A stretch of 48,333 nt of DNA from an uncultured Hyphomicrobiales bacterium (GCA_903839845.1 CAIMEA010000163.1:1-48333); one strand, 5' to 3'; positions 6,616 through 14,803 are shown, counted from the first letter of the stretch. Program-made: numbers and translations. The notes: generated by a model from the letters alone, not told the origin.

Positions 6616-8271
6616 ATGGCGAAAGCACCCTACGACACCGATCTCGACCGCAACCCGGCCAATTACCAGCCGCTGACGCCGCTCGGCTTTCTCGAGCGCG
6701 CGGCGGCCGTGTTCCCCGACCGGACGGCAATCATTCATGGGCCGATGCGGCGGACTTACAGGGATTTCTATGCGCGGTCGCGGCGGCTCGCCTCGGCTTT
6801 GGCCAAGGCTGGCATCAAGCGCGGCGATACCGTCTCGGCGATGCTGGCCAATACGCCGGCGATGCTGGAGTGCCACTACGGCGTGCCGATGACGCAGGGC
6901 GTGCTCAACACGCTCAACACGCGGCTCGACGCCGCGATCCTCGCCTTCTCGCTCGACCACGCGGACGCCAAGGTCGTCATCACCGACCGCGAATTTTCCA
7001 AGGTGATGAAGGAGGCTTTGGCGCTGGCCAAAGTGAAGCCGCTGGTCATCGACTATGACGACCCGGAATATTCCGGCAACGGCGAACGCTTGGGCTCAAT
7101 CGAGTACGAGGCCTTCGTCGCCTCCGGCGATCCGGACTTCGCCTGGTCGATGCCGGACGACGAATGGGACGCGATCTGCCTCAACTACACGAGCGGCACC
7201 ACCGGCGATCCGAAGGGCGTCGTGTACCATCATCGCGGCGCGCATCTGCTGGCGCTCGGCAATATCGTCACCTGTTCGATGGGCAAGCATCCGGTCTATC
7301 TGTGGACGCTGCCGATGTTCCATTGCAACGGCTGGTGCTTCCCGTGGTCGATCTCGGTGGTGGCCGGCACACATGTCTGTTTGCGCGCGGTGCGCGCCAA
7401 GGCGATGTATGACGCCATAGCCGACCACAAGGTGACCCATCTGTGCGGCGCGCCGATCGTGATGTCGGTGCTGCTCAATGCCGACACGAGCGAGAAACGG
7501 CCGCTGCCGCATGTCGTCGAGTTCTTCACCGCCGCGGCGCCGCCGCCGGAAGCCGTGCTGGCCGCGATGAAGGGCGCCGGCTTCAACGTCACACATCTTT
7601 ATGGCCTGACCGAATGCTACGGGCCGGCCGTGGTCAATGACTGGCATCAGGAATGGGACGGCCTGCCGCTCGCCGAACAGGCGGCGAAGAAGGCGCGCCA
7701 GGGCGTGCGCTACGGCGCGCTCGAGGCGCTCGACGTGCGCGATCCCGAGACGATGGCGCCGGTCGCCCGCGACGGCGCGGCCATGGGCGAAGTGATGATG
7801 CGCGGCAATGTGGTGATGAAGGGCTACCTCAAGAACAAGGCCTCGACCGACAAGGCATTCTTCGGCGGCTGGTTTCACACTGGCGATCTCGGCGTCATCT
7901 ATCCGGACGGCTATATCCAGCTCAAGGACCGCTCCAAGGACATCATCATTTCCGGCGGCGAGAACATTTCATCCATCGAGGTCGAGGATGCCTTGTACAA
8001 GCACCCCGCCGTGATGGCGGTCGCCGTCGTCGCCAAGCAGGACGACAAATGGGGCGAGACGCCCTGCGCCTTCGTCGAGTTGAAGCCCGGCGCGTCGGCA
8101 ACGGCGGATGAGCTGACGCAATGGTGCAAGTCGCAGCTCGCCGGCTACAAGGTGCCGCGGCATTTTGTTTTCGCCGAAATTCCGAAGACGAGCACGGGGA
8201 AGATTCAGAAGTTCAAACTGCGGGAGATGACGAAGGGGAATTTAAGGAGCGGGGGCTCGCTTGAGAATTAA
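6616..8271 (+). CDS. Medium/long-chain acyl-CoA synthetase (AMP-forming)
   Basis: A 551-residue ANL-superfamily ligase that forms acyl-CoA from a carboxylic acid, ATP and CoA. The P-loop YTSGTTGDPKGVVYHHRG starts at 191. WTLPMFHCNGWCFPW, LYGLTECYGP, FHTGDLG and DRSKDIIISGGENISSIEVE follow, and the catalytic lysine lies in TSTGKIQKFKLRE near the end. The FHCNGW block is typical of the group that includes 3-methylmercaptopropionyl-CoA ligase (DmdB) and fatty acid ligases, so the substrate is open. AGAGGGGA is just upstream of the ATG. The last residues (TKGNLRSGGSLEN) are unlike the usual family end, and the next gene starts inside them. The original C-terminus may have been replaced by the adjacent insertion. 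Confidence 0.9.
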   Translation: MAKAPYDTDLDRNPANYQPLTPLGFLERAAAVFPDRTAIIHGPMRRTYRDFYARSRRLASALAKAGIKRGDTVSAMLANTPAMLECHYGVPMTQGVLNTLNTRLDAAILAFSLDHADAKVVITDREFSKVMKEALALAKVKPLVIDYDDPEYSGNGERLGSIEYEAFVASGDPDFAWSMPDDEWDAICLNYTSGTTGDPKGVVYHHRGAHLLALGNIVTCSMGKHPVYLWTLPMFHCNGWCFPWSISVVAGTHVCLRAVRAKAMYDAIADHKVTHLCGAPIVMSVLLNADTSEKRPLPHVVEFFTAAAPPPEAVLAAMKGAGFNVTHLYGLTECYGPAVVNDWHQEWDGLPLAEQAAKKARQGVRYGALEALDVRDPETMAPVARDGAAMGEVMMRGNVVMKGYLKNKASTDKAFFGGWFHTGDLGVIYPDGYIQLKDRSKDIIISGGENISSIEVEDALYKHPAVMAVAVVAKQDDKWGETPCAFVELKPGASATADELTQWCKSQLAGYKVPRHFVFAEIPKTSTGKIQKFKLREMTKGNLRSGGSLEN

Positions 8272-9223
8272 GGACCTAGCTCACCCCATCACTGCCGCAA
8301 AAGCTGATTGGCTCGCTGGAACAAGCTGGCTCGGATTCACTCCGTCCGATTCCTCTGGAAATGCTCGCGAGCGATGCCGAGCCGTGATCAATTCGCAAAT
8401 GGGGAATGGCTATGTAATTGAATACGCGACCCTAAAATACGGCGATCCAAACCCCGGATTTGAAAGCTCTCCTAAATATATTCAAGGGCAGGCAGCACAT
8501 CGTGAGCTGGCCGGGAAGCTAATCGCAGTTCACAAATTGAGACCATCACCCCGTCCGCTCCAAGAAATCCTTGGCGAGTTTGAGTACAACCAACTTCAGG
8601 ACATGTGGGCGGAAGGCAACAGACACCGATGGTCCGTAGCCTTTCCGATTGTCGAAACCTACAGGATTATAACGACTCCATTTGCCCGAGATATCTTGGG
8701 TGCTGAAGCTATGCAGCGACTCTTCGGACACCCATCGGCCACGCTTCGGCCACTTAACGACGATGAAAGAGCTAGAATAGCAGACTTAGAGATCGAACCA
8801 CTTCGCGCGGAAAACGCTTGGATCGGCATCGCTGACGAAATCGCTATGGCCGAGCGGAGCCAAATTTCCAGCCAACTCCAGAATCAGATTGACCGAGACC
8901 TCGCTTTGTCAGCGATGGAGGGGATGACCGAAGAACAGAAAAGAAAAATTAGAAAACGGGCAGCATGGCTTGCGGAGCGGTACGCACGTCAAAGAACACG
9001 AGAAAGCCGGCTTCTCTGTGACGACTGCGGATTTGATCCACAATCGAGAACTCTCGGTACAGGCGTAAAACCTCGTTCGATCTTGGATGTGCATCATAAG
9101 AATCCACTAGACGAAGGCGTCCGCGTAACGACGCTTTCAGATTTCTGTTTACTTTGTCCAAATTGCCATCGTTTTGCTCATGCGTTAGCTCGCTCGTCAG
9201 CAGTATCGATAAGGGCTGGCTAG
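8261..9223 (+). CDS. HNH endonuclease with unknown N-terminal domain
   Basis: A 320-residue protein with a C-terminal zinc-braced HNH nuclease module: C253xxC256, then D276-V-H278-H279, then C299-P-N-C302 with H303 and H307. This is the beta-beta-alpha metal fold of HNH enzymes such as McrA-like nucleases. Residues 1-160 are a domain I cannot name, with a central WSVAFPIVETYRI block. A charged, probably helical linker spans about 165-250. It starts with TTG 8261 inside the acyl-CoA synthetase gene, and AAGGAG lies at 8243-8248. Its base composition is clearly lower in GC than both neighbours and codon use differs, which points to transfer. A defence or mobile-intron role is possible but unsupported. 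Confidence 0.82.
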   Translation: MRIKDLAHPITAAKADWLAGTSWLGFTPSDSSGNARERCRAVINSQMGNGYVIEYATLKYGDPNPGFESSPKYIQGQAAHRELAGKLIAVHKLRPSPRPLQEILGEFEYNQLQDMWAEGNRHRWSVAFPIVETYRIITTPFARDILGAEAMQRLFGHPSATLRPLNDDERARIADLEIEPLRAENAWIGIADEIAMAERSQISSQLQNQIDRDLALSAMEGMTEEQKRKIRKRAAWLAERYARQRTRESRLLCDDCGFDPQSRTLGTGVKPRSILDVHHKNPLDEGVRVTTLSDFCLLCPNCHRFAHALARSSAVSIRAG

Positions 9224-9252
9224 TTCGATCTATTGATATAAAGGAAATTAAT

Positions 9253-9999
9253 ATGCCCGACATCCTCATCACCGACGACGGAGCGATCCGCACCATCCGG
9301 ATGAACCGGCTGGACAAGAAGAACGCGCTGACGCTCGATATGTACGAGGCGATGGCGGAAGCGATCGGCACAGCCGCGACCGACAACGCCATCAAATGTC
9401 TGCTGATCGCCGGCGGGCCAACTGTCTTCTGCGCCGGCAACGACATCGGCGACTTCATGAAGGCGGCGGGCGGTGGCTCGCTCGGCCAACCGATCCTGAA
9501 TTTCCTTTACGCGCTGGCGCGCTGCGAGAAGCCGGTCGTCGCCGCCGTCAACGGCAATGCGGTGGGTGTGGGCACCACGATGCTCTTGCATTGCGATTAC
9601 GTCGTCGCCGGCAATGAGGCGAGACTGTCGACGCCCTTCGTCGCGCTCGGTCTGGTGCCGGAGGCGGCCTCCAGCCTGATCGCGCCGCGGCTGATGGGAC
9701 ACGCGCGCGCGTTTTCATTGCTGGTGATGGGTCAGCCGCTCGCGGCGCAGGAGGCTAAGGAAGCCGGCATCGTCAACGCGGTGGTCGCAAACGAAGAGAC
9801 CGAGGCGCAGGCGTTCGCCGCCGCGCAAAAAATCGCCGCGCTGCCGCCACAGGGCGTGCTGGTGTCGCGCCGCTTGATGCGCGGCTCGGTGGACGAGATC
9901 GTCGCGCGCATCGATGAGGAAGCCGAGGCCTTCAAGGCGCGGCTGCAATCGCCCGACGCGCAGGCGGCGTTCATGGCGTTCATGTCGCGGAAGCGGTGA
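9253..9999 (+). CDS. Enoyl-CoA hydratase/isomerase family protein
   Basis: A 248-residue crotonase-fold enzyme. The start ATG 9253 follows AAGGAAA (9241-9247); a longer open frame upstream lies in HNH-gene sequence and is rejected. Family blocks are RLDKKNALTLDMYEAMAEAI, the first oxyanion-hole segment FCAGNDIGDF, and AAVNGNAVGVGTTMLLHCDYV. ATPFVALGLVPEAASSLI-type sequence follows (STPFVALGLVPEAASS). Most members hydrate or isomerise enoyl-CoA. Here P and E sit near the classic second catalytic region (VPEAAS), as in isomerase-like homologues. It probably worked in one transcript with the acyl-CoA synthetase before the HNH gene came between them. Confidence 0.9.
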   Translation: MPDILITDDGAIRTIRMNRLDKKNALTLDMYEAMAEAIGTAATDNAIKCLLIAGGPTVFCAGNDIGDFMKAAGGGSLGQPILNFLYALARCEKPVVAAVNGNAVGVGTTMLLHCDYVVAGNEARLSTPFVALGLVPEAASSLIAPRLMGHARAFSLLVMGQPLAAQEAKEAGIVNAVVANEETEAQAFAAAQKIAALPPQGVLVSRRLMRGSVDEIVARIDEEAEAFKARLQSPDAQAAFMAFMSRKR

Positions 10000-10008
10000 A
10001 GCTTCGCC

Positions 10009-10341
10009 CTACCGGCCCAGCAGATTGTCCGGGCTGAACATCCGGTTCGAATCGTAGCGCTGCTCGAAGGACTCGCGGCCGCCGAACTGGAACGTGGTGT
10101 TGCCGCCCTGGATCGTGGTCCTGTCGCCGGTATTGCCGTTCATGTTCATGCGCGATTTGGCCCGGTCGGCGGGATCGGTGAATTTCGTCGCGCTGTCGCT
10201 GCTGCCGCCGCTCGGCTGGTCGCTGAAGGTGAAGGCCTGCGCCACGGATGCCGTCAAAACAACGGCGCTGAACACAGCCGCCAGCAAGGCGATGGACCGG
10301 CGCGGCGCGGCGGGGGGCAGGAATCTGGGCATGGGTTTCAT
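10009..10341 (-). CDS. Small exported protein, unknown function
   Basis: A 110-residue protein with an N-terminal signal peptide (about residues 14-36, hydrophobic core IALLAAVFSAVVLTASVAQA). The mature part is polar and low in complexity, rich in S, G, N, D and Q, with FTFSDQPSGGSSDSATKF and TTIQGGNTTFQFGGRESFEQ. No catalytic motif is seen. It ends 9 bases from the stop of the convergent enoyl-CoA hydratase gene. The clean signal peptide and compact length favour a real gene of periplasmic or surface location. I know no function. Confidence 0.7.
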   Translation of the reverse strand: MKPMPRFLPPAAPRRSIALLAAVFSAVVLTASVAQAFTFSDQPSGGSSDSATKFTDPADRAKSRMNMNGNTGDRTTIQGGNTTFQFGGRESFEQRYDSNRMFSPDNLLGR

Positions 10342-10507
10342 AGCGGCCTCTCCGGATGTCGGCGCGAAACGACCATCAAAATACGGCCAGATCGGGGCTT
10401 TGGCAAATCGCGGCGGTAGCCGAATCCCGCTGGCTTGCTTCTTGCAAGTCTCGGGAGACCACGGAACAGGGTGCTCCGCCGAGAGCCCCGCGCAGAGAGG
10501 TCAGAAG

Positions 10508-10711
10508 ATGTCTGTTTCGCTGCCGTCACGGACAAGGCCGCCGACCGCGGCCCGCGAAAGCTTCCTGTTCAAGGCCATTCTGGTGGGCTCGGCCGTCTGG
10601 CTCGCCGCTTTCGTCCTGATATCGGCCGAGCTTTCGCTGCGGCCCCAATACCTGTCCGTCGGACATGACGAGGCGGCGCTGCTGCTGATGGCGGCCGTGA
10701 GTTTCCGTTAA
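10508..10711 (+). CDS. Small single-pass membrane protein, unknown function
   Basis: ATG 10508 follows GAGAGG (10495-10500) and opens a 67-residue protein. A basic N-terminus (MSVSLPSRTRPPTAARES) precedes one membrane helix (LFKAILVGSAVWLAAFVLIS) and a short outer tail. A longer open frame upstream overlaps the exported-protein gene on the other strand and is not credible. It stands in front of another small one-helix protein on the same strand, and both have the same plan of basic N-terminus, one helix and short tail. I do not recognise either one. Confidence 0.5.
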   Translation: MSVSLPSRTRPPTAARESFLFKAILVGSAVWLAAFVLISAELSLRPQYLSVGHDEAALLLMAAVSFR

Positions 10712-10806
10712 CGGGGTCGGCTCATCCTGTGAGTCATCCGATGAAACGATTCGTTGCGTGTTGCATTGCCGTTTGAGTGCTGGGACCACATCCATGGAGA
10801 TATCCC

Positions 10807-11067
10807 GTGCCCACAGACCTGCCACGCCCCAAGCGCAATGCTTTCCGTCCGGCTGAGGCCAAGGCTAAATCGAGACCGACCTTTTTCGGCACGCTGTTGA
10901 ACACATTCATGGTCGGGAGCGTACTGATCCTGTTCGCAGCGGTGCTGCTGCAGGAGGCGCGCTATGTGCATGGCGAGCCCGGCACCGTCGCCGACGGCTT
11001 CATTCAGAAGGCGCAGGCGGCGATCATCGACAACGCGCCGGTGGACGACAGCGGATTGTCGAACTGA
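10807..11067 (+). CDS. Small single-pass membrane protein, unknown function
   Basis: GTG 10807, with GGAGA 7 bases upstream, opens an 86-residue protein. A basic proline-rich head (MPTDLPRPKRNAFRPAEAKA) is followed by one membrane helix (FMVGSVLILFAAVLLQEA) and an acidic tail. It lies 95 bases downstream of the previous small membrane protein gene and ends 12 bases from the stop of the convergent Bug gene. The two may form an operon. The coding call rests on the helix, the start site and the tight fit between neighbours. Function is unknown. Confidence 0.5.
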   Translation: MPTDLPRPKRNAFRPAEAKAKSRPTFFGTLLNTFMVGSVLILFAAVLLQEARYVHGEPGTVADGFIQKAQAAIIDNAPVDDSGLSN

Positions 11068-11079
11068 AGACGGCGCGCT

Positions 11080-12063
11080 CTAGTCGACCTTGAGGTTGAG
11101 CTTGCGCACCAGGCCGCCCCATTTCTTTTCTTCCGCTGCGACGTCGGCGGCGTATTCGGCCGCGGTCGAGGTTAAAGGATCGCCGCCTTCGAAGTGAATG
11201 CGCTGCTGCACCTCCTTGTCGTCGGCGAGCTTGCGCAATTCGGCGCTGAGCTTCTCGACGATCTCCGGCGGCGTGCCGGCCGGTGCCAGCAGGCCATAGC
11301 GCAGCACCGCCTCGAAACCCGGCATGCCGGATTCATCGAAGGTCGGCACGTCCGGCAACAGCGAAAATCGCTTCTTGCTGGTGACGGCGATAGCGCGCAG
11401 CTTGCCGGCCTGCAGATTGCCGAGCGCCGGTGGCAGCACGCCAAAGGCCATCGGCACATGGTTGCCGAGAAGATCGTTCATCACCGGCGCGGTGCCCTTG
11501 TACGGCACGATGGCGACATCGACGCCGGCTTCCGATTTGAACAGTTCGGCGCACATATAGCCGCCGGTGCCGACCGCCGAGGTGCCGAGATTGAGCTTGC
11601 CGGGATCTTTCTTGATCAGCGCGATGATGTCGGACAGCGTCTTGGCCGGGAACGACTCGTTGACCAGCAAAGCCACCGGCATCGAGGCGATCAGCCCGAT
11701 GGCGGCGAAATCCTTGGCCGGATTCATGTTGAGATTGACGTAGAGACTTGGGTTGATCGACACCGAGCCGGTGTGGCCGAGCAGCAGCGTGTAGCCGTCC
11801 GGCGCGGCGCGCGACACCGCGCGATAGCCGATCGTGCCGCCGCCGCCGCCGCGGTTCTCGACATTGACCGGTTGCTTGAAAGCGTCCGAGATTTTTTGCC
11901 CGACCACGCGGGCCATGGCATCGACACCGCCGCCGGCCGGATAGGGCACGACGATGGTGATGGCGCGGGTCGGGTAATCGGTCGCGGCGATGGCGCCGCC
12001 GGGCGCGAAGGCGGCCACGCCCGCGAATAACGCTGCGATCAGGACTGCTTTCGAGTTTCGCAT
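11080..12063 (-). CDS. Bug/TctC family periplasmic solute receptor, orphan
   Basis: A 327-residue receptor of the tripartite tricarboxylate transporter type. The signal peptide (MRNSKAVLIAALFAGVAAFA, cleavage near GGAIAA) is followed by TDYPTRAITIVVPYPAGGGVD. VPYKGTAPVMNDLLGNHVP and LPDVPTFDESGMPGFEA are the other family blocks. No tctAB genes are nearby. It is the second orphan receptor in 7 kb and lies 88 bases downstream of a Tat-exported MBL-fold enzyme on the same strand, so both probably share a transcript controlled from the LysR side. The ligand is unknown; the family binds carboxylates, amides and aromatic acids. Confidence 0.93.
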   Translation of the reverse strand: MRNSKAVLIAALFAGVAAFAPGGAIAATDYPTRAITIVVPYPAGGGVDAMARVVGQKISDAFKQPVNVENRGGGGGTIGYRAVSRAAPDGYTLLLGHTGSVSINPSLYVNLNMNPAKDFAAIGLIASMPVALLVNESFPAKTLSDIIALIKKDPGKLNLGTSAVGTGGYMCAELFKSEAGVDVAIVPYKGTAPVMNDLLGNHVPMAFGVLPPALGNLQAGKLRAIAVTSKKRFSLLPDVPTFDESGMPGFEAVLRYGLLAPAGTPPEIVEKLSAELRKLADDKEVQQRIHFEGGDPLTSTAAEYAADVAAEEKKWGGLVRKLNLKVD

Positions 12064-12151
12064 ATCATATATGCCTTCTATGAGTGCTGCGGCCGTGCCT
12101 CGGTCGCGCGGAGCCTACCAGCAATGATTTTGCAATGCCTAGAGAGCAGGT

Positions 12152-13153
12152 TCAGATCGCCGCCGTCCAGTTCACAAGAACCTCCCGGTAGCCGGCGCCG
12201 CTTTTTTCGACGTGGCCGACCGACGGAAACGGATAATGGAACCCCTGTACCAGCATTCGGTCGGCGACGAGCATATCGTAGACCTTTCGGCGGGTGGCTT
12301 CGGCCGCGACTGGATCGACGTCCAGCATGAAGTGCCATTCCGGGTGACGCGCGAACAGGAACGGCGCGTGTGTGACGTCGGCCTGGACATAGACCGATTT
12401 GCCGCCGGATGACACGACGTGCGAGCTGTGCCCGGGCGTATGTCCGGGCGTGGCGATGGCGGTGACGCCGCCGATGACTTCCTTGTTCCAATCATAGGTG
12501 CGCACGCGCTTGAGCACTTCGCCCGAGAATACGCGGCGCGTATTTTTGAACCCGAAGACGACGCGCGGCTTGGTCGCCCGGCTCATCTCGCCGTCGTCCA
12601 TCCAGAATTTGTGCTCGGTTGCCGGCACCAGAATTTCGGCGTTGGGAAATGCCAGCGAGCCGTCGGCCTTGAGCAGCCCGTTGATGTGATCGCCGTGATA
12701 GTGCGAGATAATCACCGCATCGATAGAAGCCGGATCGATGCCGGCGGCGGCAAGGCTGAGCGGCAGGCGGCCATTGATCCCCTTGCTCGACTTGAAGCCT
12801 TCGTCGCCGGTGCCGGTATCGACTAAAGCGAGCTTGGTGCCCGTGTTGATGACGATCGGGTTATAGGGGCCGGCATAGAAATCCCGTTCCAGAAAGGCCG
12901 CGTCGAGCGCCGCGTTGACTTCATCCTTGCTGGCGTTTTCGACAAAGCCGTCAGTGATCGGCATCCGGCTGACGCCGTCATTCAGCACGGTGATTTCGAT
13001 ACTGCCGACCTTGTAGCGGTAAAAGCCGGGCGCCTGTTGGCCGCTCTGCGGCGCAGCGGCGATAGCCGGGCGACCGCCGGCCGCCGCGACGATGCCCGCC
13101 GTTGCGCCGGCCGCGGTGACGCTCAGGAGCGCGCGACGCGAAAGACTGTCCAT
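12152..13153 (-). CDS. Tat-exported MBL-fold metallohydrolase
   Basis: A 333-residue exported enzyme. The N-terminus carries a twin-arginine signal (SRRALLSVTAAGATAG). The metal motif HxHxDH is H151-Y-H153-G-D155-H156, in SHYHGDHINGLL. Further ligands are expected in VDTGTGDEGF and TPGHTPGHSSH. The layout resembles the AHL-lactonase/quorum-quenching branch of the metallo-beta-lactamase fold, but many such enzymes hydrolyse other esters or lactones. Periplasmic location by Tat would let it act on a solute before the co-transcribed Bug receptor binds the product. A LysR gene is divergent upstream. Confidence 0.9.
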   Translation of the reverse strand: MDSLSRRALLSVTAAGATAGIVAAAGGRPAIAAAPQSGQQAPGFYRYKVGSIEITVLNDGVSRMPITDGFVENASKDEVNAALDAAFLERDFYAGPYNPIVINTGTKLALVDTGTGDEGFKSSKGINGRLPLSLAAAGIDPASIDAVIISHYHGDHINGLLKADGSLAFPNAEILVPATEHKFWMDDGEMSRATKPRVVFGFKNTRRVFSGEVLKRVRTYDWNKEVIGGVTAIATPGHTPGHSSHVVSSGGKSVYVQADVTHAPFLFARHPEWHFMLDVDPVAAEATRRKVYDMLVADRMLVQGFHYPFPSVGHVEKSGAGYREVLVNWTAAI

Positions 13154-13221
13154 GGCCGTTCCCCTTCCCGATCGCCGCCACGTTCAATCGGGCAGCTTTG
13201 GCCCGGCTAGGCTAGGCCCGG

Positions 13222-13245
13222 CTATCGCATAAGCCCAATCGATAG
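13222..13245. promoter_or_regulatory. Inverted repeat, candidate LysR-type operator
   Basis: CTATCG (13222-13227) and CGATAG (13240-13245) form a dyad with 12 bases between, 34 bases before the LysR start and 68 before the divergent MBL start. LysR proteins usually bind dyads in exactly such shared promoters. The half sites are short, so chance is not excluded. Confidence 0.45.
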
Positions 13246-13279
13246 TAGAAATACAGACCATTCACCGGGTGGATACACG

Positions 13280-14191
13280 ATGCCGCTGCGGAATTTCGAC
13301 TTCAACCTGCTCAAGGCGCTCGATGCGCTGATCACGGAACGCAACGTAACGCGGGCCGGGGCAAAACTCGGGCGATCGCAGCCGGCGGTCAGCAATTCGC
13401 TGCAACGGCTGCGGCGTTTACTCGGCGACGACTTACTGGTGCGGGGCGCCGGCGGCTTCGTGCTGACGCCGCGCGCCGAAGCCTTGCGCGAGCCGCTGCG
13501 CGAGGCGCTCGGACAGATCGGCGATTGCCTGTTTCAGACGCCGGCCTTTGACCCGGCGCACGCCACCGGCGTGTGCAGGATAAGCATGCCGGACCGCCTG
13601 ACGCTGGCGGTGATACCGCCGCTGCTCGCCCGGCTGCAGACGTCGGCGCCACGTCTCGATTTGCATGTGCGGACCGCCGACCGCAGTCAGGCGCTAAATT
13701 TGATTGACAGCGATCAGATCGACATCGCGCTCGGCTGGTTCGACGAGATGCCGGGCCATTTGACCGCGGACTTTCTGCTGGACGAACATCTCTACTGCGT
13801 TTTCCGCGCCGGCCATCCGCTGTCAAAACCGAAGTCGAAATTCAATATCGAGGCCGTGCTGTCGTTTCCGCATCTGGTGGTGAGCGCGACCGGCGGGCGC
13901 AGCGCCATCTTCGACGATCTGCTGGCGCGCTCCAATCGCAAGCGTCACGCTTTGGTTTCGGTGGCGAATTTCACAGCCGTGCCGCAACTGCTGGTCCGCA
14001 GCGACATGATCGGCGTTTTCAGCAAGCTTGCCGCCGACGTCTTTGAGACGTCGTTCGGGCTGGTAAAACGGCGCATTCCGCTCGATATCGGAAAAATAGC
14101 GACCAATATGGTCTGGCACGGTCGCAGCGAAAGAGACCGCAAGCACGCCTGGCTGCGGCAGCAGATCAAGGCAGTCTATAAAGGATTTTGA
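13280..14191 (+). CDS. LysR family transcriptional regulator
   Basis: A 303-residue regulator. The N-terminal HTH is in the first 65 residues (FDFNLLKALDALITERNVTR, then AGAKLGRSQPAVSNSLQRLR as the recognition region). The rest is the LysR substrate-binding fold (HATGVCRISMPDRLTLAVIP to MVWHGRSERDRKHAWLRQQI). The NodD/NahR-like start with FDLNLL-type sequence and the WHxRxxxDxxHxWLR ending place it in the NodD/PnbR-type branch that often senses aromatic compounds. It is divergent from the MBL-Bug pair, its likely target. A minus-strand terminator for the next gene lies just after its stop and may work both ways. Confidence 0.93.
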   Translation: MPLRNFDFNLLKALDALITERNVTRAGAKLGRSQPAVSNSLQRLRRLLGDDLLVRGAGGFVLTPRAEALREPLREALGQIGDCLFQTPAFDPAHATGVCRISMPDRLTLAVIPPLLARLQTSAPRLDLHVRTADRSQALNLIDSDQIDIALGWFDEMPGHLTADFLLDEHLYCVFRAGHPLSKPKSKFNIEAVLSFPHLVVSATGGRSAIFDDLLARSNRKRHALVSVANFTAVPQLLVRSDMIGVFSKLAADVFETSFGLVKRRIPLDIGKIATNMVWHGRSERDRKHAWLRQQIKAVYKGF

Positions 14192-14196
14192 CCAGA

Positions 14197-14240
14197 ACAA
14201 AAAAACGGACCGCCCCGGGAATCGCCCGAGTTCGGCCCGT
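14197..14240 (-). terminator. Rho-independent terminator for the DUF465 gene
   Basis: On the minus strand an imperfect GC-rich hairpin (outer stem 14233-14240 with 14205-14212, one G-U pair) is followed by a run of seven T residues (14198-14204 as A on the plus strand). It lies about 40 bases after the stop of the DUF465 gene at 14279. It is tail to tail with the LysR gene. Confidence 0.7.
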
Positions 14241-14278
14241 TGAACCGAATGCAAAATCACAAACGAGGAAGTGCGAGA

Positions 14279-14464
14279 TCAGTGCACGCTGCCGTGCTCG
14301 TTATGCCGCAATCGCTCGATCTCGTCTTTCAGCAGCAATTTTTTTCGTTTGAGTTCCACAACTTCCAGATCATCAACCGCGGGGTGCGCCTGGCAATCGT
14401 TGATTTGGTCGGCCAGGGCCCGGTGCTTTTTTTCAAGTTCCGCAAGATGCGATTGCATCGACAT
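14279..14464 (-). CDS. YdcH/DUF465 family small coiled-coil protein
   Basis: A 61-residue protein, nearly all helix: HLAELEKKHRALADQINDCQ, a short turn around HPAVDD, then LEVVELKRKKLLLKDEIERL. This two-helix hairpin with the LKRKKLxLKDEI block is the DUF465 (YdcH) signature. Function is not established. ATG 14464 is the only sensible start. A second DUF465 gene lies divergently at 14804, and the two share the same second-helix motif. The gene ends before a clear terminator. Confidence 0.85.
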   Translation of the reverse strand: MSMQSHLAELEKKHRALADQINDCQAHPAVDDLEVVELKRKKLLLKDEIERLRHNEHGSVH

Positions 14465-14797
14465 GCCCGATGTCTCCTCAATCTTTGGTTTGCATGACTT
14501 TGGTTTGGATGGATCTAGTCTGGACGATGATGTTTAGCTCTCTGATTTGGCACGCTCTCGATAACGCTACGTCTACAAAAGGTAAGTCTAACCCGGACGG
14601 GCCGCAAGGGTGGCGGTATAGGGCGGTTACCGATCGATCAATTTTGTGCCCAAAGCCCTTGGTCAATCGGGCGAATTTTGTAGCGCTTGTCGGCGGCTGT
14701 GGAAAACGCGATAATTCAGGTCGCTAGTGGTCCGATCCACTAGCGTCCAATAATACCTCTCACGGTTCCCTCTGGCCGGACGTCAAGCAAACAAGCG
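14465..14797. other. 333-base region between divergent DUF465 genes
   Basis: I find no convincing gene. The region is lower in GC than its surroundings and should hold both divergent promoters. The one clear structure is a perfect 9-bp hairpin near the right end (14722-14745). Short frames here lack ribosome binding sites or recognisable products. A small RNA cannot be excluded. Confidence 0.5.
14722..14745. promoter_or_regulatory. Perfect 9-bp inverted repeat upstream of DUF465 gene
   Basis: CGCTAGTGG and CCACTAGCG pair perfectly around TCCGAT, about 58 bases before the second DUF465 gene. No T run follows, so an operator is more likely than a terminator. Confidence 0.6.
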
Positions 14798-14803
14798 GTG
14801 GCG

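Noticed and set aside
5359-6960. 533-codon minus-strand frame across the IclR gene and the Bug gene start
   Set aside because: It crosses the operator region and reads the IclR gene backwards; only its C-terminal part echoes a shifted Bug frame.
10041-10056. GGTTCGAATC resembling a tRNA T-loop
   Set aside because: It lies in the coding sequence of the small exported protein, and no acceptor or anticodon stems can be formed around it.
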